From: Acanthopleura granulata
Lineage: Eukaryota; Mollusca; Polyplacophora; Chitonida; Chitonidae
Reading direction: 5' to 3'
DNA length: 64,000 nt
Assembly: GCA_016165875.1 (NCBI GenBank)
Contig: JABBOT010000005.1
Span: forward strand, 24,453,368-24,517,367
The notes under the pieces were generated by a model. That model was given only the letters and a program-made list of their open reading frames with translations, was not told where the DNA came from and did not search any database. The position numbers were made by a program, and so were the translations under genes. The stretch's first letter is position 1. Each line of letters opens with the position of its first letter. Below are positions 34,180 through 45,396 of this stretch, one piece after another.

Positions 34180-35345
34180 TTCTAAGTTTCCGTACAGACG
34201 TTACATGAGAAATGGTAAAGCACGTGTCTCATTAATCATCTTTAATTAATCATCAAGTCACGTGGTGTGGTATGCTCACTTTACCTGATCAGTTTAGCTG
34301 CAGTCATACAAAGCGGAGGAAAAAAAACTTAGAAAACTGGCGAGATTCAAAGTTTAACCTCAGGCTACCGCATTCGTTTACATTAATGTTCAGTGCTCAT
34401 TAATAGCAAAATTTCTGTTTGACAAACGTGCTGTCATAATATTATTGTTTTTATGAAATATTCATTTGACAGTTTTTATAATTAGCACGATACCTCGAGA
34501 TATCCAGGGAAACGGATGAGTAGTTCTTTCCGTTTTAATTTAACGAACTGACATTAGTCAGCTGACAGGTGGTATCACACTTGGAATAAAAATATGCTAA
34601 GTAATCCCTTCATAGAACTTTATTTGTTATTTGTTACAAAGTATACAGAAATATTGGGCATCTTACACTTAATCAAAAATGACGAGAATAAACAGAATTT
34701 TATCAACTTTGTCAAGTTACACGTCAGTGTGCATTGCCTTGCCGACTGTGAGTAAATAAATGATTTCAGGAGACTATAGCGTTGCTTATTGCGATCAAAT
34801 CTTGCCTCAGCTTTACTGAGCTCAAATCCCTGAAGGGTTGCTACAGCCCGCTCAAAATTAAATTAGCCTATTTCTAGTCGAGCAAAATGGTGTGCGTTCA
34901 TTGTGAGGTTTTGGCACAGTTCCTTTTGCACGGAATGTTTTGATTGGTTAAAGCGGCTATACCCTCAAACGACTGTCTGTGCCACTTTGTTGATCTGAAG
35001 TTAGTCTCGTGCAAGGTTCATCTGGACTCTTGACAGGTAACTGTCTAGCCATGTGGAGTTAACTAAGGATGCCATCAATTCGGATGGGAATATGACAGAG
35101 GCAGATGTTGCAGGATGTTTAATCACTAGCTGTGTCCGATTCGCGACGAGTCTAGATCGATCATAAGGCACGGAAGCTAGTCGTTATGATAGATTCTCTT
35201 GTCAGGTAAATTTTACCTTGTCCCATGTCCTGATTAAAACGGACAGCTGTTTGGTGAAGATAAGGGCACTAATCACATGCGTGAATCTTCCTAAGATGAT
35301 TGTTTCCCCAGCATCAGTGTGGGGAGCCAAGTTTATTTAAGACAT
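34180..35345. promoter_or_regulatory. Candidate enhancer-like interval
   Basis: Long run of higher-complexity non-coding DNA. Its left end carries a compact motif group: CACGTG (34221-34226), ATTAATCATC twice (34231-34240 and 34245-34254) and CACGTG again (34259-34264). ATTAATCA is the reverse of TGATTAAT, a match to the PBX-HOX consensus TGATTNAT. Further TAAT cores and the short palindrome-like 'caggtaaattttaccttg' (35203-35220) follow. No coding frame of interest. Confidence 0.35.
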
Positions 35346-35769
35346 ATTCCATTGTTATTAAGATCGTCATGGACGTCCTTGTATTCATATTGAACACATG
35401 ATCAGCTGAAAAGGGCCTTAAAAGCCACAATAAGAGAGAGACAGGTATTGGATTGAAAAGGAAGGGAAAGCAGTTATAGCTAATTCCTAAGCCTAATGTC
35501 TCATAAAAAACAATTACCTCCTACGGTGACTGTGTTTAGGGGCGAATCTTTGTAACTGCAGACTGCATGATCGACGGAATATTGGAATGGTTATGGAAAG
35601 AAAAGTGGAAGGCTCCTTTAAGATAAACTGAGTGGAGAAATGAACTTATTGAAAAGTTTATTGCTTCTTAAGTGTAGAATGTAGAATCTTATGTCATATT
35701 TCTATCATGAATGAAAAAGGGTGATAAAGATTAGCAGGTCATTGTAGAGCTGTTTTTAGGCTTAATTTC

Positions 35770-36165
35770 GGATTTTCGGTATCTCAAACGGCTAAAGCTG
35801 TGGTCTTACAAACACTTGTCCACACCTGATAGGCGAAGTCGTTGGATCGAATCGAGCCCTGGCTAATTCGCCTACGTGAGGCTTTAAATCAGCAGGTTTG
35901 ATAGGTAGCTGGCAAAGGGAGAAGGTTCAATGTAGCCACCGAGAGTTTCCTCAAAAGCATCCAGGGAAACCTGACTTAAATAGGGCTTTAAATCTCATTG
36001 AAATTAAATAAATATAATTAATACAGGATTCAGGCTTCGTGCACGGGGATCTCGCATGTCGCATGAATCATCGTAACATCACCTTATATATCTACTGAAT
36101 ACTGCAATCCACACACGTGAAGTATTCTTGAGAAATGATTAAGCAACGATGCAAATCGACAATAT
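35770..36165 (+). mobile_element. Degraded SINE, possibly split
   Basis: 'cggtatctcaaacggctaaa' with 'gttggatcgaatcgagccc' (B-box-like) at about 35841, then 'ggtagctggcaaagggag' and 'gagagtttcctcaaaag'. The tail-like 'gtgaagtattcttgagaaat' lies about 100 bp further on at 36117. Either unrelated sequence is inserted or the middle has drifted. Confidence 0.5.
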
Positions 36166-36415
36166 ATACCAGACCCAAAATTTCCAGATAAAATATTTTA
36201 CTGAAACAAAATTATCCAGGCCTATAAAAGATGAATAGTATATAAGGTATTTATTAAAATGATCAGTAAATCAGCAACACAAGTAATCAGGGAATTAGTC
36301 ATCGGCCATCAAACAATGATGTTACATCAGGATGTTACAATTAGAAACTGTTGAAACAAAAACTGGTTCGCGCGATATGTTATATGTGGATGTTCATAGG
36401 TTATATACTATAAGT

Positions 36416-36672
36416 CAGCGAGTCGTGGCCAAGTGGTTAGGGTGCTTGGAATGCAATGCCAAGCTCACACAATGCGTTGGATCAAGATCAGACTTGGACA
36501 GGGAATGTCTAAGATTCCTCTGTTTCCATAGTTCTCGCGCACCGGTGAGAATAATAGGTTAACGGTACTCACTCGTTTGGTCTTAAACTAACATGAAAAG
36601 AAATCGTCAATAAATTGCCAAATGTCGGAGGTTCACTTCGAGCACTCCGGTATCCTCTTTCCATAAGAATAA
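36416..36672 (+). mobile_element. Degraded tRNA-derived SINE
   Basis: Head 'cagcgagtcgtggccaag' with a perfect A-box TGGCCAAGTGG, a poor B-box, then 'gtcaataaattgccaaatgt' and 'cggaggttcacttcgagcac' matching the SINE 3' body. Tail lost. Confidence 0.65.
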
Positions 36673-36840
36673 TCACATGTTATTGGTATAGAAACGCAGC
36701 CAGGAAACAAAAAGCGAGTGTTGGCACACACTCTTCATTGATGCTGACTTCAATCTCTTTCACCGTAACAACTAGTATGACGGATACTGTATCTAAATCA
36801 TGCCGTAATACTAGTTTTTGTTCTTAAGATACGCAATCTC

Positions 36841-37130
36841 CGAATTATTCGGCTAAGATAAGGAGCCGGGAGTATTGGGAGAATGCTACACAGATGTTGC
36901 TCTGTATTCGCCCCACGTTCTCTGGGAACAATATCTGTGTCTCGGGAATAACATAATCTCGGGAAAATACCGGACAGAAGGCCGTGCGCACGATCTGGTC
37001 AGCACGCCACGTCAATGTTTGCCAACCGTCACTGCATTCTTGTCCAATTTCCGCAAACGTCCTAAGCGTGCATGGCGTTGATGCCAACTTGCCATTGCCA
37101 CACACGAATGGCAAAAACTCTCTCCGTGGG
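36841..37130. promoter_or_regulatory. Candidate cis-regulatory block
   Basis: CpG-retaining, balanced sequence with repeated 'tctcgggaata'-like strings and open frames on both strands that lack coding bias. Low-confidence inference. Confidence 0.2.
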
Positions 37131-38517
37131 AGAAAAAATTCTTATCTCTTGTCGAAACATTGAGACAAGTCTCATAGCAAGGCGATCTGAAAATACAAGT
37201 TCCAGCTGTAGTTGGGAGGACTACAGGATTGTTTGTGGTTTCAGATTGTGTCCGCAGACAGTCTTCTGCTATATCGATGCAGTTGGTGTTTAATTCTACT
37301 TAAGCATGGACTCTGCCCTTTATCTACAGCGCGTTGGATAATGTTGCCACGTTGAACATATGAACAGCCGCAATAAATCGCAACAGACACACTCATTTTG
37401 ATTAATGACAAACAAGTATGATAGACTATAAAATTTAACCACGTGTGCCTCACATGGGCGAGATGAGCATTGATGTGCTAAATTACCTGAAAGTGCGCCC
37501 TGTATCAAAATGAACTTCGCGAGTTCGTGAACTTCAGTTCATTATGTATGCTGGACAGTGTTCGTCGTGCATAGACGGAAAAGTTGAGCTGTTGTTATTT
37601 CCCTCTTTTCCTGTCCATCGTCGCCACGATATAACAGAAACAAAACCGATTGTCTTCGTGACATGGCTGAAATACTGCCCATTGTCGGCATGATAAAACT
37701 AAACTGCTGCTGAAATTCATTCATTACTTTCAAATATACTTATATAGTTATGTCACATACCTCACTGGGGTATTCGTGAACAAACAGAATATATTACAAC
37801 CACATCCGTTGAAGATTATCCTAACTGGAATGATATTTAGAAGTTAAAAAAGTACAAAAAAACAACAACAACAATAATTTCAGCGCATGCAGATATGTAT
37901 ATTTGGGCGTTATTACAAAGTTATCTAAGGACTCGATAGTGATCTCGGTGTCAACAAACCTGCATTAGCACAGGGCAGAGATAAGCCTCAGGTATAGGTG
38001 CAAGTGATCATTGTCATCCATGAGTAAGATGCAACAGATGAATATAGACGCATAAGTATCATGGATCAGAAGGCTATATATTTGGTCAAATAACTGACAG
38101 AGCGCTTTGCTTAATCGATGTATTTTCAGCCTACTACTGAGATGGACAGAAAACACCGGTTTGTTTATAGACATGTATACCTGTATTTTCAATACATGTA
38201 ACATAATTCAACACAGGTATGCATGGAAAAACACGCGGAAACTCGTAAGAGTGAAACAACCTCAAAAAGTTTTGCATTCAAACCTTTCGTCAAGTGATAA
38301 AACATATAAGATGTCGAAAATATGACGGACCCATAGTCCTCCAAAGAGAGAGATACTTCTTATAGAGCAGCTTGTCGCAGCTGACAACTACAACGCATAG
38401 CGTAAGGATGTCAGTGTCGGACGTAATTTTTATGTATAAACCTTTTGCTTGGATAGACCTCTTGGCATTATTACACTGTATTATAATAATGATTTTTTTT
38501 AGCACACACAAACCTTG
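37131..38517. other. Non-coding stretch
   Basis: AT-rich with (CAA)n at about 37862-37876. No gene or repeat recognised. Confidence 0.55.
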
Positions 38518-38529
38518 TCAGGCGGTTAA

Positions 38530-38742
38530 CATGTGAACACTCCCCCACTGTCAGGACCGTGGCCAGGGAGGTCACGTGTTCGAATCCAGCTCTGGGTGTT
38601 CCACATTCGGCTTTGTCAGTAGGTTTGTCGGTCACTTGCCGATGGGCGGTGGTTTACTCTGACTACCTCCACCTGGAAATCTGGCAGTCTTTATATAACT
38701 GAAATATTCTACGGCATTAAAGATCAACCATCAAAATAAATG
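38530..38742 (+). mobile_element. tRNA-derived SINE
   Basis: 'gtggccagggaggtcacgtg' and B-box 'gtgttcgaatcc' (about 38576-38587), then 'gtcggtcacttgccgatggg', 'cggtggtttactctgac' and 'actgaaatattctacggcat' ending in short CATCAAAATAAA. The A-box side is diverged. Confidence 0.75.
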
Positions 38743-38872
38743 ATGGTATCAACATTGGACTCGATAGCCGCATATATTCGCAAACGTAGTCGTGTAAAAG
38801 CCAATAAGAATGCAATAAGTAAGTATTTTATTAAGAAAATGAATGATATTTTTACCGAATCTTACGCACTGT

Positions 38873-39110
38873 CAGACCGCCTCGATGGCCTAGTAGTTAC
38901 AGCGTCCGCTTTGCCGTCAGGAGACACGGTCCACCGATGTCGGGTCAAACCAAAGGCTTTAGAAATAGTACTTCTTACAGAATCGCCACAGGTGTTCAGC
39001 ACAAAGAGGTTAGAGCAAGGAAATATGACCGGCCTAGTGTCAGTGATTGGGTGGGGTGTCATCTCTGGTGTCTTCCGCACGATGATCCACTATTTTCCCA
39101 ATGCGCTCTC
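38873..39110 (+). mobile_element. tRNA-derived SINE, 3'-degraded
   Basis: 'cagaccgcctcgatggcctag' style head with 'tagtagttacagcgtccgc', 'tgtcgggtcaaaccaaaggc', 'gaccggcctagtgtcagtg' and 'ggtgtcttccgcacgatgat' match the 19916 family domain by domain. The tail is not recognisable. Confidence 0.75.
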
Positions 39111-39289
39111 CTATGGAGTATCCTTAAAAGCATAATATTGTATTAAGACATTCAACAGGATCTCTTTCCGCAATAAATAATTCACTGTCATATGTCAAAA
39201 AGTGATTAGCAATAAAGAAATCACAAGACGTGTGCTTAAATAAATATAAACAAATTGTCAGTGGTCATTTTCTTATATCTATATTACAA

Positions 39290-39800
39290 TGTGGCCCGTG
39301 ACGTGCGCCGTTTGATCGCTCGTTAATGATTTTGTTACAGTCTGACAGCGCACTAGAAAGGCGAACCTTATTTGGAAGAGTCCACTAAGCTGTGAAAGGG
39401 GAGAGTTGTGCAACATAACACCATACTCCATAGAGATTTAGCCAATTCATAACTTTATTATCACTTATTTTAACGATGCATCATGGGAGTTCTTATATAT
39501 GGAAATGGCGCCCCCTGGTGGACATTCAATCCCACCTATTAGCTTTGTATTAAATTTGTTGGTAAAATTACTGCCCTTACTACTGAATTATTTATTTTCG
39601 TTGGCCAGTGAAAGAAACTTGATTAGGCCCAATAACGGCGCGTGATTTTGGGGTCTTCCTCACAAGCCCAATAAACAGACATCAGCATAGCGAGACACGA
39701 TAAAGCTGATTGTATTCATCATTAGACAGCCAACTAATTGGGACAAATAAAAGCTTTGTGGCGTTATTATTAAGCAGCAGTTCCACTGTTGGGATAATGT
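39290..39800. promoter_or_regulatory. Candidate regulatory block with CTCF-like and CArG sites
   Basis: Balanced-complexity DNA holding a perfect SRF-type CArG box CCTTATTTGG (39366-39375) and a CTCF-like motif (39506-39524, listed separately). TAAT-core and 'ctaattgggacaaataaaag' motifs lie to the right. No coding frame. Confidence 0.4.
39506..39524 (-). promoter_or_regulatory. CTCF-type binding motif
   Basis: The minus strand reads TGTCCACCAGGGGGCGCCA, containing an exact CCACCAGGGGGCGC core, the consensus known for bilaterian CTCF. A 14-bp core this specific is not expected by chance in 64 kb. Minus-strand orientation would set loop directionality in animals where CTCF acts that way. Confidence 0.65.
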
Positions 39801-40571
39801 TACATTTTCTGTTTTAATGCCGTCTACAGTCGCGTGGTCAATGAGTTTCTCCTCATGAAATCAAAGAACAAAAAAATCTCTCTCCATTAGTATATACAAA
39901 ACTCTGAAACTTTCTTCGTTTGTTTATCCCAAACGTTGTTTATCTGACAAGTAATGGATAATTTCTGGCGATAAAATGAATACGGAAAATTATGCTGCGA
40001 CCACCAACAACACTGCATAATTTCGCCCTTTAAAATAGCTACTATTCACTGAATAACTAACTTATACGCTATGTAAATCCGACCAATTGAAAGCTGTGCC
40101 AGCAGATATGAACATGACTTTTAAACATTATTGACTCCAAAAGATAAATTCACAAGAAAATCTTTTAACCTATATTCACTAGAATTAAAAAACAAAACAA
40201 AATGTCTAACAAAACTAACATATTCATTTATAGGTATACATTCATATCAGTAACAATCTAGCTGTCAGCGAAAGCCTTCATGTATGTAACCAGCCCTTGT
40301 CCTACTCCTGGCTGAAGACAGTGATTTCTTTGGGCACTCAGGTTTCCTTCATTCATCGATCTAACCCGGTCCGAGGAATTAAAAAAAAGTGACTTTAACC
40401 ATTAATAAAATAAAGAAATGAATAAGCCAGTAATAGATATACTTGTGATATACCCAGGATATTGTCATATTATAGCAACAATAGAAAGAATGTCCACAAT
40501 AAGGTAATTATCCGTCATGAGATCTCAGCCGTGTTGCCTACAAGACAACAATATGACGTTTGTTTTTACAG
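39801..40571. other. Non-coding stretch
   Basis: AT-rich. A doubtful SINE-like phrase ('gggcactcaggtttccttc') occurs at about 40335. Ends at a splice-acceptor-like string. Confidence 0.45.
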
Positions 40572-40823
40572 CCATTCTGGGCTAACTTTGTCTCATCCCA
40601 TTTACTGCAATGGACTTATCTTCAAAACGATAAAATCTTAATGATAACGGACGAGGCCTTTTCAGTACAGAGCAAAAATTGTTTTAAGTTCACAGAGAAC
40701 GGTGAATGTGGGCCTTGTGAGGCAGATCCTGGAACAACAACTGCAGCCCGAGTCCATCTCGTCAAGTGCCCGGATGAGCGTATCTCATGCATCTATCAGC
40801 CTGTGCTGAGGATGTTGCTATAA
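40572..40823 (+). CDS. Possible terminal exon, unidentified protein
   Basis: A 'gtttgtttttacAG' acceptor ends at 40571 and a stop-terminated frame of 83 codons starts directly after it in phase 0. It reads PFWANFVSSHLLQWTYLQ at its start and ends at TAA 40821-40823. The second half has spaced cysteines (C-x7-C-x2-C, then two more) and a less AT-biased codon pattern. No upstream exon with a matching donor, no known domain and no clear polyadenylation site close by (AATAAA near 41308). It may be chance. Confidence 0.2.
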   Translation, partial: PFWANFVSSHLLQWTYLQNDKILMITDEAFSVQSKNCFKFTENGECGPCEADPGTTTAARVHLVKCPDERISCIYQPVLRMLL

Positions 40824-41340
40824 CACCAATCATTATCAAATCATGAGCACGGAGATGGACATGCTTATCGCCGCATCACTCCTCTCAAATCATAAGGTCG
40901 TCTGAATTGCCACCGTTCTTGACAAATGACAAATTACATGTCCAAAATTACATGCACGGCTTTCCTTCTTTTGGAAAAGAAGGTTGGCTCCTAAATTTGC
41001 AAACATTTCACACAGCACTGCTGATGTGATGTGTTTTTAGAACGGACTTTGCTGTTACAGTAACGACAACCTCTGAGCACCGTAATATTATAATGAATAT
41101 AAATGTGAATCCATTTATCCCTGCATGAACAAATTGTCTCATCAATGGCTTGAATCGCATTAAGCTCCAATCGCTAAGCACTATAGCCAAGACTTACTTA
41201 TTTAATGGAATTATCGTTGAATTTTTCTTCTTGATCAATGAAGATTCATTTTGCCAAAAAAACATAATAATAATAATAAAAAGTAAAAAGACACACACAC
41301 ACACATAATAAACCCAAATCGGTTTTTAATGATAAACACA
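40824..41340. other. Non-coding stretch with simple repeats
   Basis: Contains (ATA)n at 41264-41280 and (AC)7 at 41291-41305. Nothing else recognised. Confidence 0.6.
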
Positions 41341-42300
41341 GAAATTTACATCTGTTTTATTTTGGTAATATGAGCGCTAAATTCGGCGCACTTGTCTCTT
41401 TCGCTCTATTCTCTTTTGGGTCCTTATCAATTTCGTAATTAACTGCTCACGAATAATGGCACGGCATTAAGGCGGCATCGCTAATCCTCGAGTAACAGTA
41501 AAATGGCCACATGGAATGGGGTGGACGTGTCGTTCCCGTCTCATCATACAAAGCCTGCTGGGCAATCTTACACCTAGGCTGACTTCTAAATCCTGCATTG
41601 GATTAAACTGCTAATCTGGCCAGAGAGCGTTGCCATGGTGAATAATCGTGGAAGAAATTAGGGGATTTATGAAGATTTACGAGCGGGCTTTACCCATTAA
41701 CAAAATGGTAACTTGAGCATATCGCCAATTGGATGGTATTGGGTGCAAGCAAATACATTTCCATATTGGGTGGTGGGTACTTTACATGGCTGCAACGATG
41801 TGTGTGCAATTTATTTAGCAGAGAAAAGATATAATTAAATATTTTTGCCATTGAATACTGGAGCAATAGTCATATCTGCAGATTAGGTAGAATGGAGTTA
41901 CATTTATATAAACGGTATTATTAATGAATTCACTACTGGGAAATATGTAAATTAATGAATGAAGCATTAATCCCATGCCAAAGTCTGCTTTTGGAAAGGC
42001 GCCCGATTGATACATGCAGAGGGGGTTTGGGTCTCTGACAGGCCCGCGCTGACATTAGAATTAAACTGTTTAAATATGTGGCCGCTGCTGATGAAAATTA
42101 ATTAATAGGAATGGAATTGATTTTATGTCGAACTAAATGTCAGAACACATTTAGCTCTTCGAGAGCAAGTAATTCGACGGAAACGCCTCGAGAGATCGAC
42201 GGTAGTTGTTTTCTCAACACTTAACGCCGCACGATTTAATAACAACGGTGAGGCTGCAAGGCAGACTGACGTAGCACACGGAGAACATCATTTGCCTCTT
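41341..42300. promoter_or_regulatory. Candidate enhancer-like interval, homeodomain-rich
   Basis: About 950 bp of complex, conserved-looking non-coding DNA. It has OTX/PITX-type TAATCC sites at 41482-41487, 41600-41605 (reverse) and 41968-41973, many TAATTA/ATTAAT cores, an RFX half-site pair GTTGCCATGGTGAA at 41629-41642, and two adjacent small hairpins at 42133-42166. No coding frame. Conservation is not testable here. Confidence 0.38.
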
Positions 42301-43165
42301 AAATGTAAGGGCCTACATGTATACTTATTCTCTTTTGTCACACACCGACAGCACTGTAACAAAGATTAATCTACTAGAGAAAATCATTTTCAACTTTAAA
42401 TATATATACATATTCTTTTTTGTCCTGTACAGACAGCACTGTAACAAACACTAGTGTACAAAAGAATGTATACACAAATTCTATTTGGTCCTCCACAAAC
42501 TGCAAAAAAGACTCGTCTACAAAAGAAAATTATTTCCCTCTTCAGTGAATGTACAAATTATCTTTTGCCCTATATAGACAGCTACGTAACAAAGGTAAAT
42601 CTACTACAGAAAATCACTTTCAGCTTTAAATGTATATACAACCTCTCTTATGTCCTATACAAACTGCACTGTAACCAAGAAACGTCTAAAAAAGAAAATC
42701 ATTTCCCTCTTCAACGTATATACAAATTCGCGGTCGTCTTATATGGACAGTATTACAAGAAAGACTTGTCTACTAGAGAAAATCACTTACACCTCCAAAG
42801 GTAAATACAAAATCTGTTCAGTTCTATAAATTCCACTCCACAAGGACTTGACTACTAGAAAAAAAAATTCCACATTACACCTACGAACAAAAATTCTCTC
42901 CTGTTCTCGATACCAAGGTAACAACGATTTGGTATAAAAAGCGATTTGTCTCTGTTAATTTGTACAAATTTTCCTTCGTCCTGGATATCGTTATAACATG
43001 ATTGTCAGAGCAGAGAAACTCTTTGCCTCAGTAAAAGTATGCACAAATCCCCTTTCGTGATGGCTACCTTTGTAACAAGGGGTGGTTAAGTAAAGAAATA
43101 GTTTGTCTGTATAAATCTATCCTCAATGTAGTTTCTCTGCTGGACACCCTTTGTGAAAGACTATA
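42300..43165. repeat. Diverged tandem array, period about 84 bp, 10-11 units
   Basis: A 'cagcactgtaacaaa'-like phrase with neighbouring 'gaaaatcactttc' and 'gtatatacaaattctctttt' recurs near 42347, 42432, 42498, 42577, 42661, 42746, 42828, 42911, 42983, 43060 and 43141. Most spacings are 82-85 bp; a few units are shortened. Decay increases to the right. Confidence 0.8.
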
Positions 43166-44371
43166 GAAACCTATAGTGACCTGCGCTGAGAGAAACTCTA
43201 CAACTAGTATTCTCTAGAGTTCAAATAAAACAGTATTTATCATCAAATATTATACATTAGGAACTATAGCTTTATATGGTTTATGATATTTTTCGTTTTA
43301 GAAAGGACCCTGGATAAGAATTGCTTGGGAAAAACTGAAGGCTGGCGTCTCAATATTGGGGACGACCCTCTGTTGGCCAGGGCGAATCTGCTTGATTCAT
43401 CGACTTTGGTCTAACATCTGAACAACGTTGTTGCCATCAGCTCGGTCATAGTGATCTATAAAACAGAGGATAGACCCATTTACAGCTACGGGGTTCGTTT
43501 GACGACAGTGTTGTGGAAAGCGTTTTCAGATACTCATGAACTTGGTCTCCCGTAGAGTGTGATCAGCTGTCTAAAGTTGACACTTTTACGTTTTATCCGA
43601 TCGAACACACTTCAGCCCGACACCAAACACAGACAAACGGAATTGATCCCGTGTAAGCATAACACAGCCTGATTGAGTTCAAACACTGAAAAACCTTCCT
43701 ACTGTGTGATGTCTTTTGATGTCGATGACGTTGGCAAATGGCTGTGAGCTTAATTCATGCTTGATCGTCAATTGATATGACAACGAACACACAACGCAAT
43801 TAGTAGGTTGAATTCATCAATGCATGTGCAATTCCAACGGCTGGAAAATCTCATATTTATAAAGTGATAAAGTAAAAAAAAAGCACAGGAAGCTCGCGGA
43901 CTTAGTAAAACAAAGGTACCCATAAACCCATGTAATTTGACTTCCGAAGGAGTAATAATTCTTTTTCGTTATGAATCAATTTTCCGCACTCCACGCGGGT
44001 ATTCTATGCTGTGATATGGCCGTTTGGGTCTCCCAAGGGAAACACTTGTCTATTGCTGACCTCCAGACTTCATCTAATAGTTATGCAGTTATCACAAGAT
44101 TCAGACTTACCTTCCCTGTCTGTATGTGTTCGTTTAGCATACGGGAATAAATACTACTGGATTTTGATTCACACAGAATAGTTTAAGATGAACACTAATG
44201 TTATAACCACGGGAAACGGTAGGCCATAAGCAATGCACTTCATAAGGTTATATGTTCTGTCTTCATCAAACTATGTTAGGAGCTGGACTGACAGTCAACG
44301 TTGTCATTTGAGAGTGTTGGACAGGGCTAACGGACTGAACTGAGTGGAAGATTGTTTGAATGATTGATGGT
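43166..44371. other. Non-coding stretch
   Basis: No repeat or exon recognised; moderately complex sequence around 43300-43760 might be regulatory but shows no motif cluster. Confidence 0.45.
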
Positions 44372-44536
44372 TTGATTTAATGTTTAAGTGATTGGTGTTT
44401 AACGCCGTTCTCGAGAATTTTTCGCTAATATGAGAGTGGTCAAGTTTATGGATGCAGGAAACTAGACTGCCGAAGTGAACCACCGCCCTTTGACAGATTT
44501 CTGACAAACCTCTTCATCTAATGCCGGAGCTGGATT
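44372..44536 (-). mobile_element. SINE, 3' half
   Basis: On the minus strand: 'tccagctccggcattagatg', 'aagggcggtggttcacttcg', 'aattctcgagaacggcgtt' and 'aaacaccaatcacttaaac'. Same family as 14472, 34058 and 38530. Confidence 0.8.
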
Positions 44537-44679
44537 AAAATTTGGTAGTTGAAGATAGCTGAGGATTAATTCACCTGTATTCTATTGTAGTTACCATGTC
44601 CACTACACTGAAAGAAGCTCCCCGTGCCAAACTGCTTACTATCACTGTGAAAAACTAGTTTACATGTGTATTTGAAGCA

Positions 44680-45030
44680 GTTGGTATTTAAGTGACACAG
44701 TGGACAGAGGAAACCTGTTAGAACCAGAGGGAAACCACCTCCCCTTGGCAAGCACTTCGTATAATTGGTGTTTCAGTGACATAGTAGGCAGAGAAAACTT
44801 GTTATAGCCAAAAGGAAAGCATCTCGCCCTGGCAAGTTCTTTGTACAATTTGTGTTTCAGTGACATAGTGAGCAGAGGAAACATATTACAGCCAGGCGGA
44901 AACCACCTCACCTTGTCAAGTACTTTGTACAGTTGGTGTTTCAGTGACATAGTGGGCAGAGGAAACCTGTTGGAACCAGAGAAAAACCACCTTCCCTTGG
45001 CAAGTACTTTTGTATACACTTCTTGTCCTT
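44680..45030. repeat. 84-bp minisatellite, 4 units
   Basis: AGTGACA recurs at 44691, 44775, 44859 and 44943, exactly 84 bp apart. Unit core is 'cagtgacatagtgggcagag', 'gaaacctgtt', 'gaaaccacct' and 'ccttggcaagtactttgta'. Because 84 is 28 codons, the minus strand stays open across all four units (119 codons, 44660-45019) and gives a 28-residue repeat. Many differences between units change the residue, so coding is unlikely. Confidence 0.92.
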
Positions 45031-45271
45031 GTCACATGTTATAAGTTGGCTCAGACACATGAGCTCATTGAAGAAAACCTGTTGGCCTCATTCCTAACGC
45101 TTGTTGCCACTCTGCCAGTGTGTTCTCTTTATGAATGACAACTTATGGATTAGCACGGTACACAAGTTGGGTACTAAATTAATTTATTAGTACATCCCTT
45201 GCTTTTTTCCGTCATCACTGAAAACTGTTGGCAGCCTCTCGTTTCATGAATCCAGTCCTAATTTCTTACTT

Positions 45272-45396
45272 GGGGGCCTCCGTGGCCAAGGGAGAAGTTA
45301 TGACCCCGTCCAGCTCATGTTGGTTTCCTCTCCAGCCGTATGTAGGCAATGTTGGGAATGGGCAACGTTTTGGAGTGAAACATTAAACACCAAACA
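45272..45396 (+). mobile_element. SINE with internal deletion
   Basis: Head 'gggcctccgtggccaaggga', then 'cgtccagctcatgttggttt', 'cctctccagccgtatgtagg' and a shortened end 'gtgaaacattaaacaccaaa'. The 'ctgcccggtttcctccc' middle is missing compared with 31765. Confidence 0.78.

Noticed and set aside
40290..40430. Possible SINE fragment
   Set aside because: Only about 20 bases resemble the 'cactccggtttcctcc' body; no neighbouring blocks confirm it.
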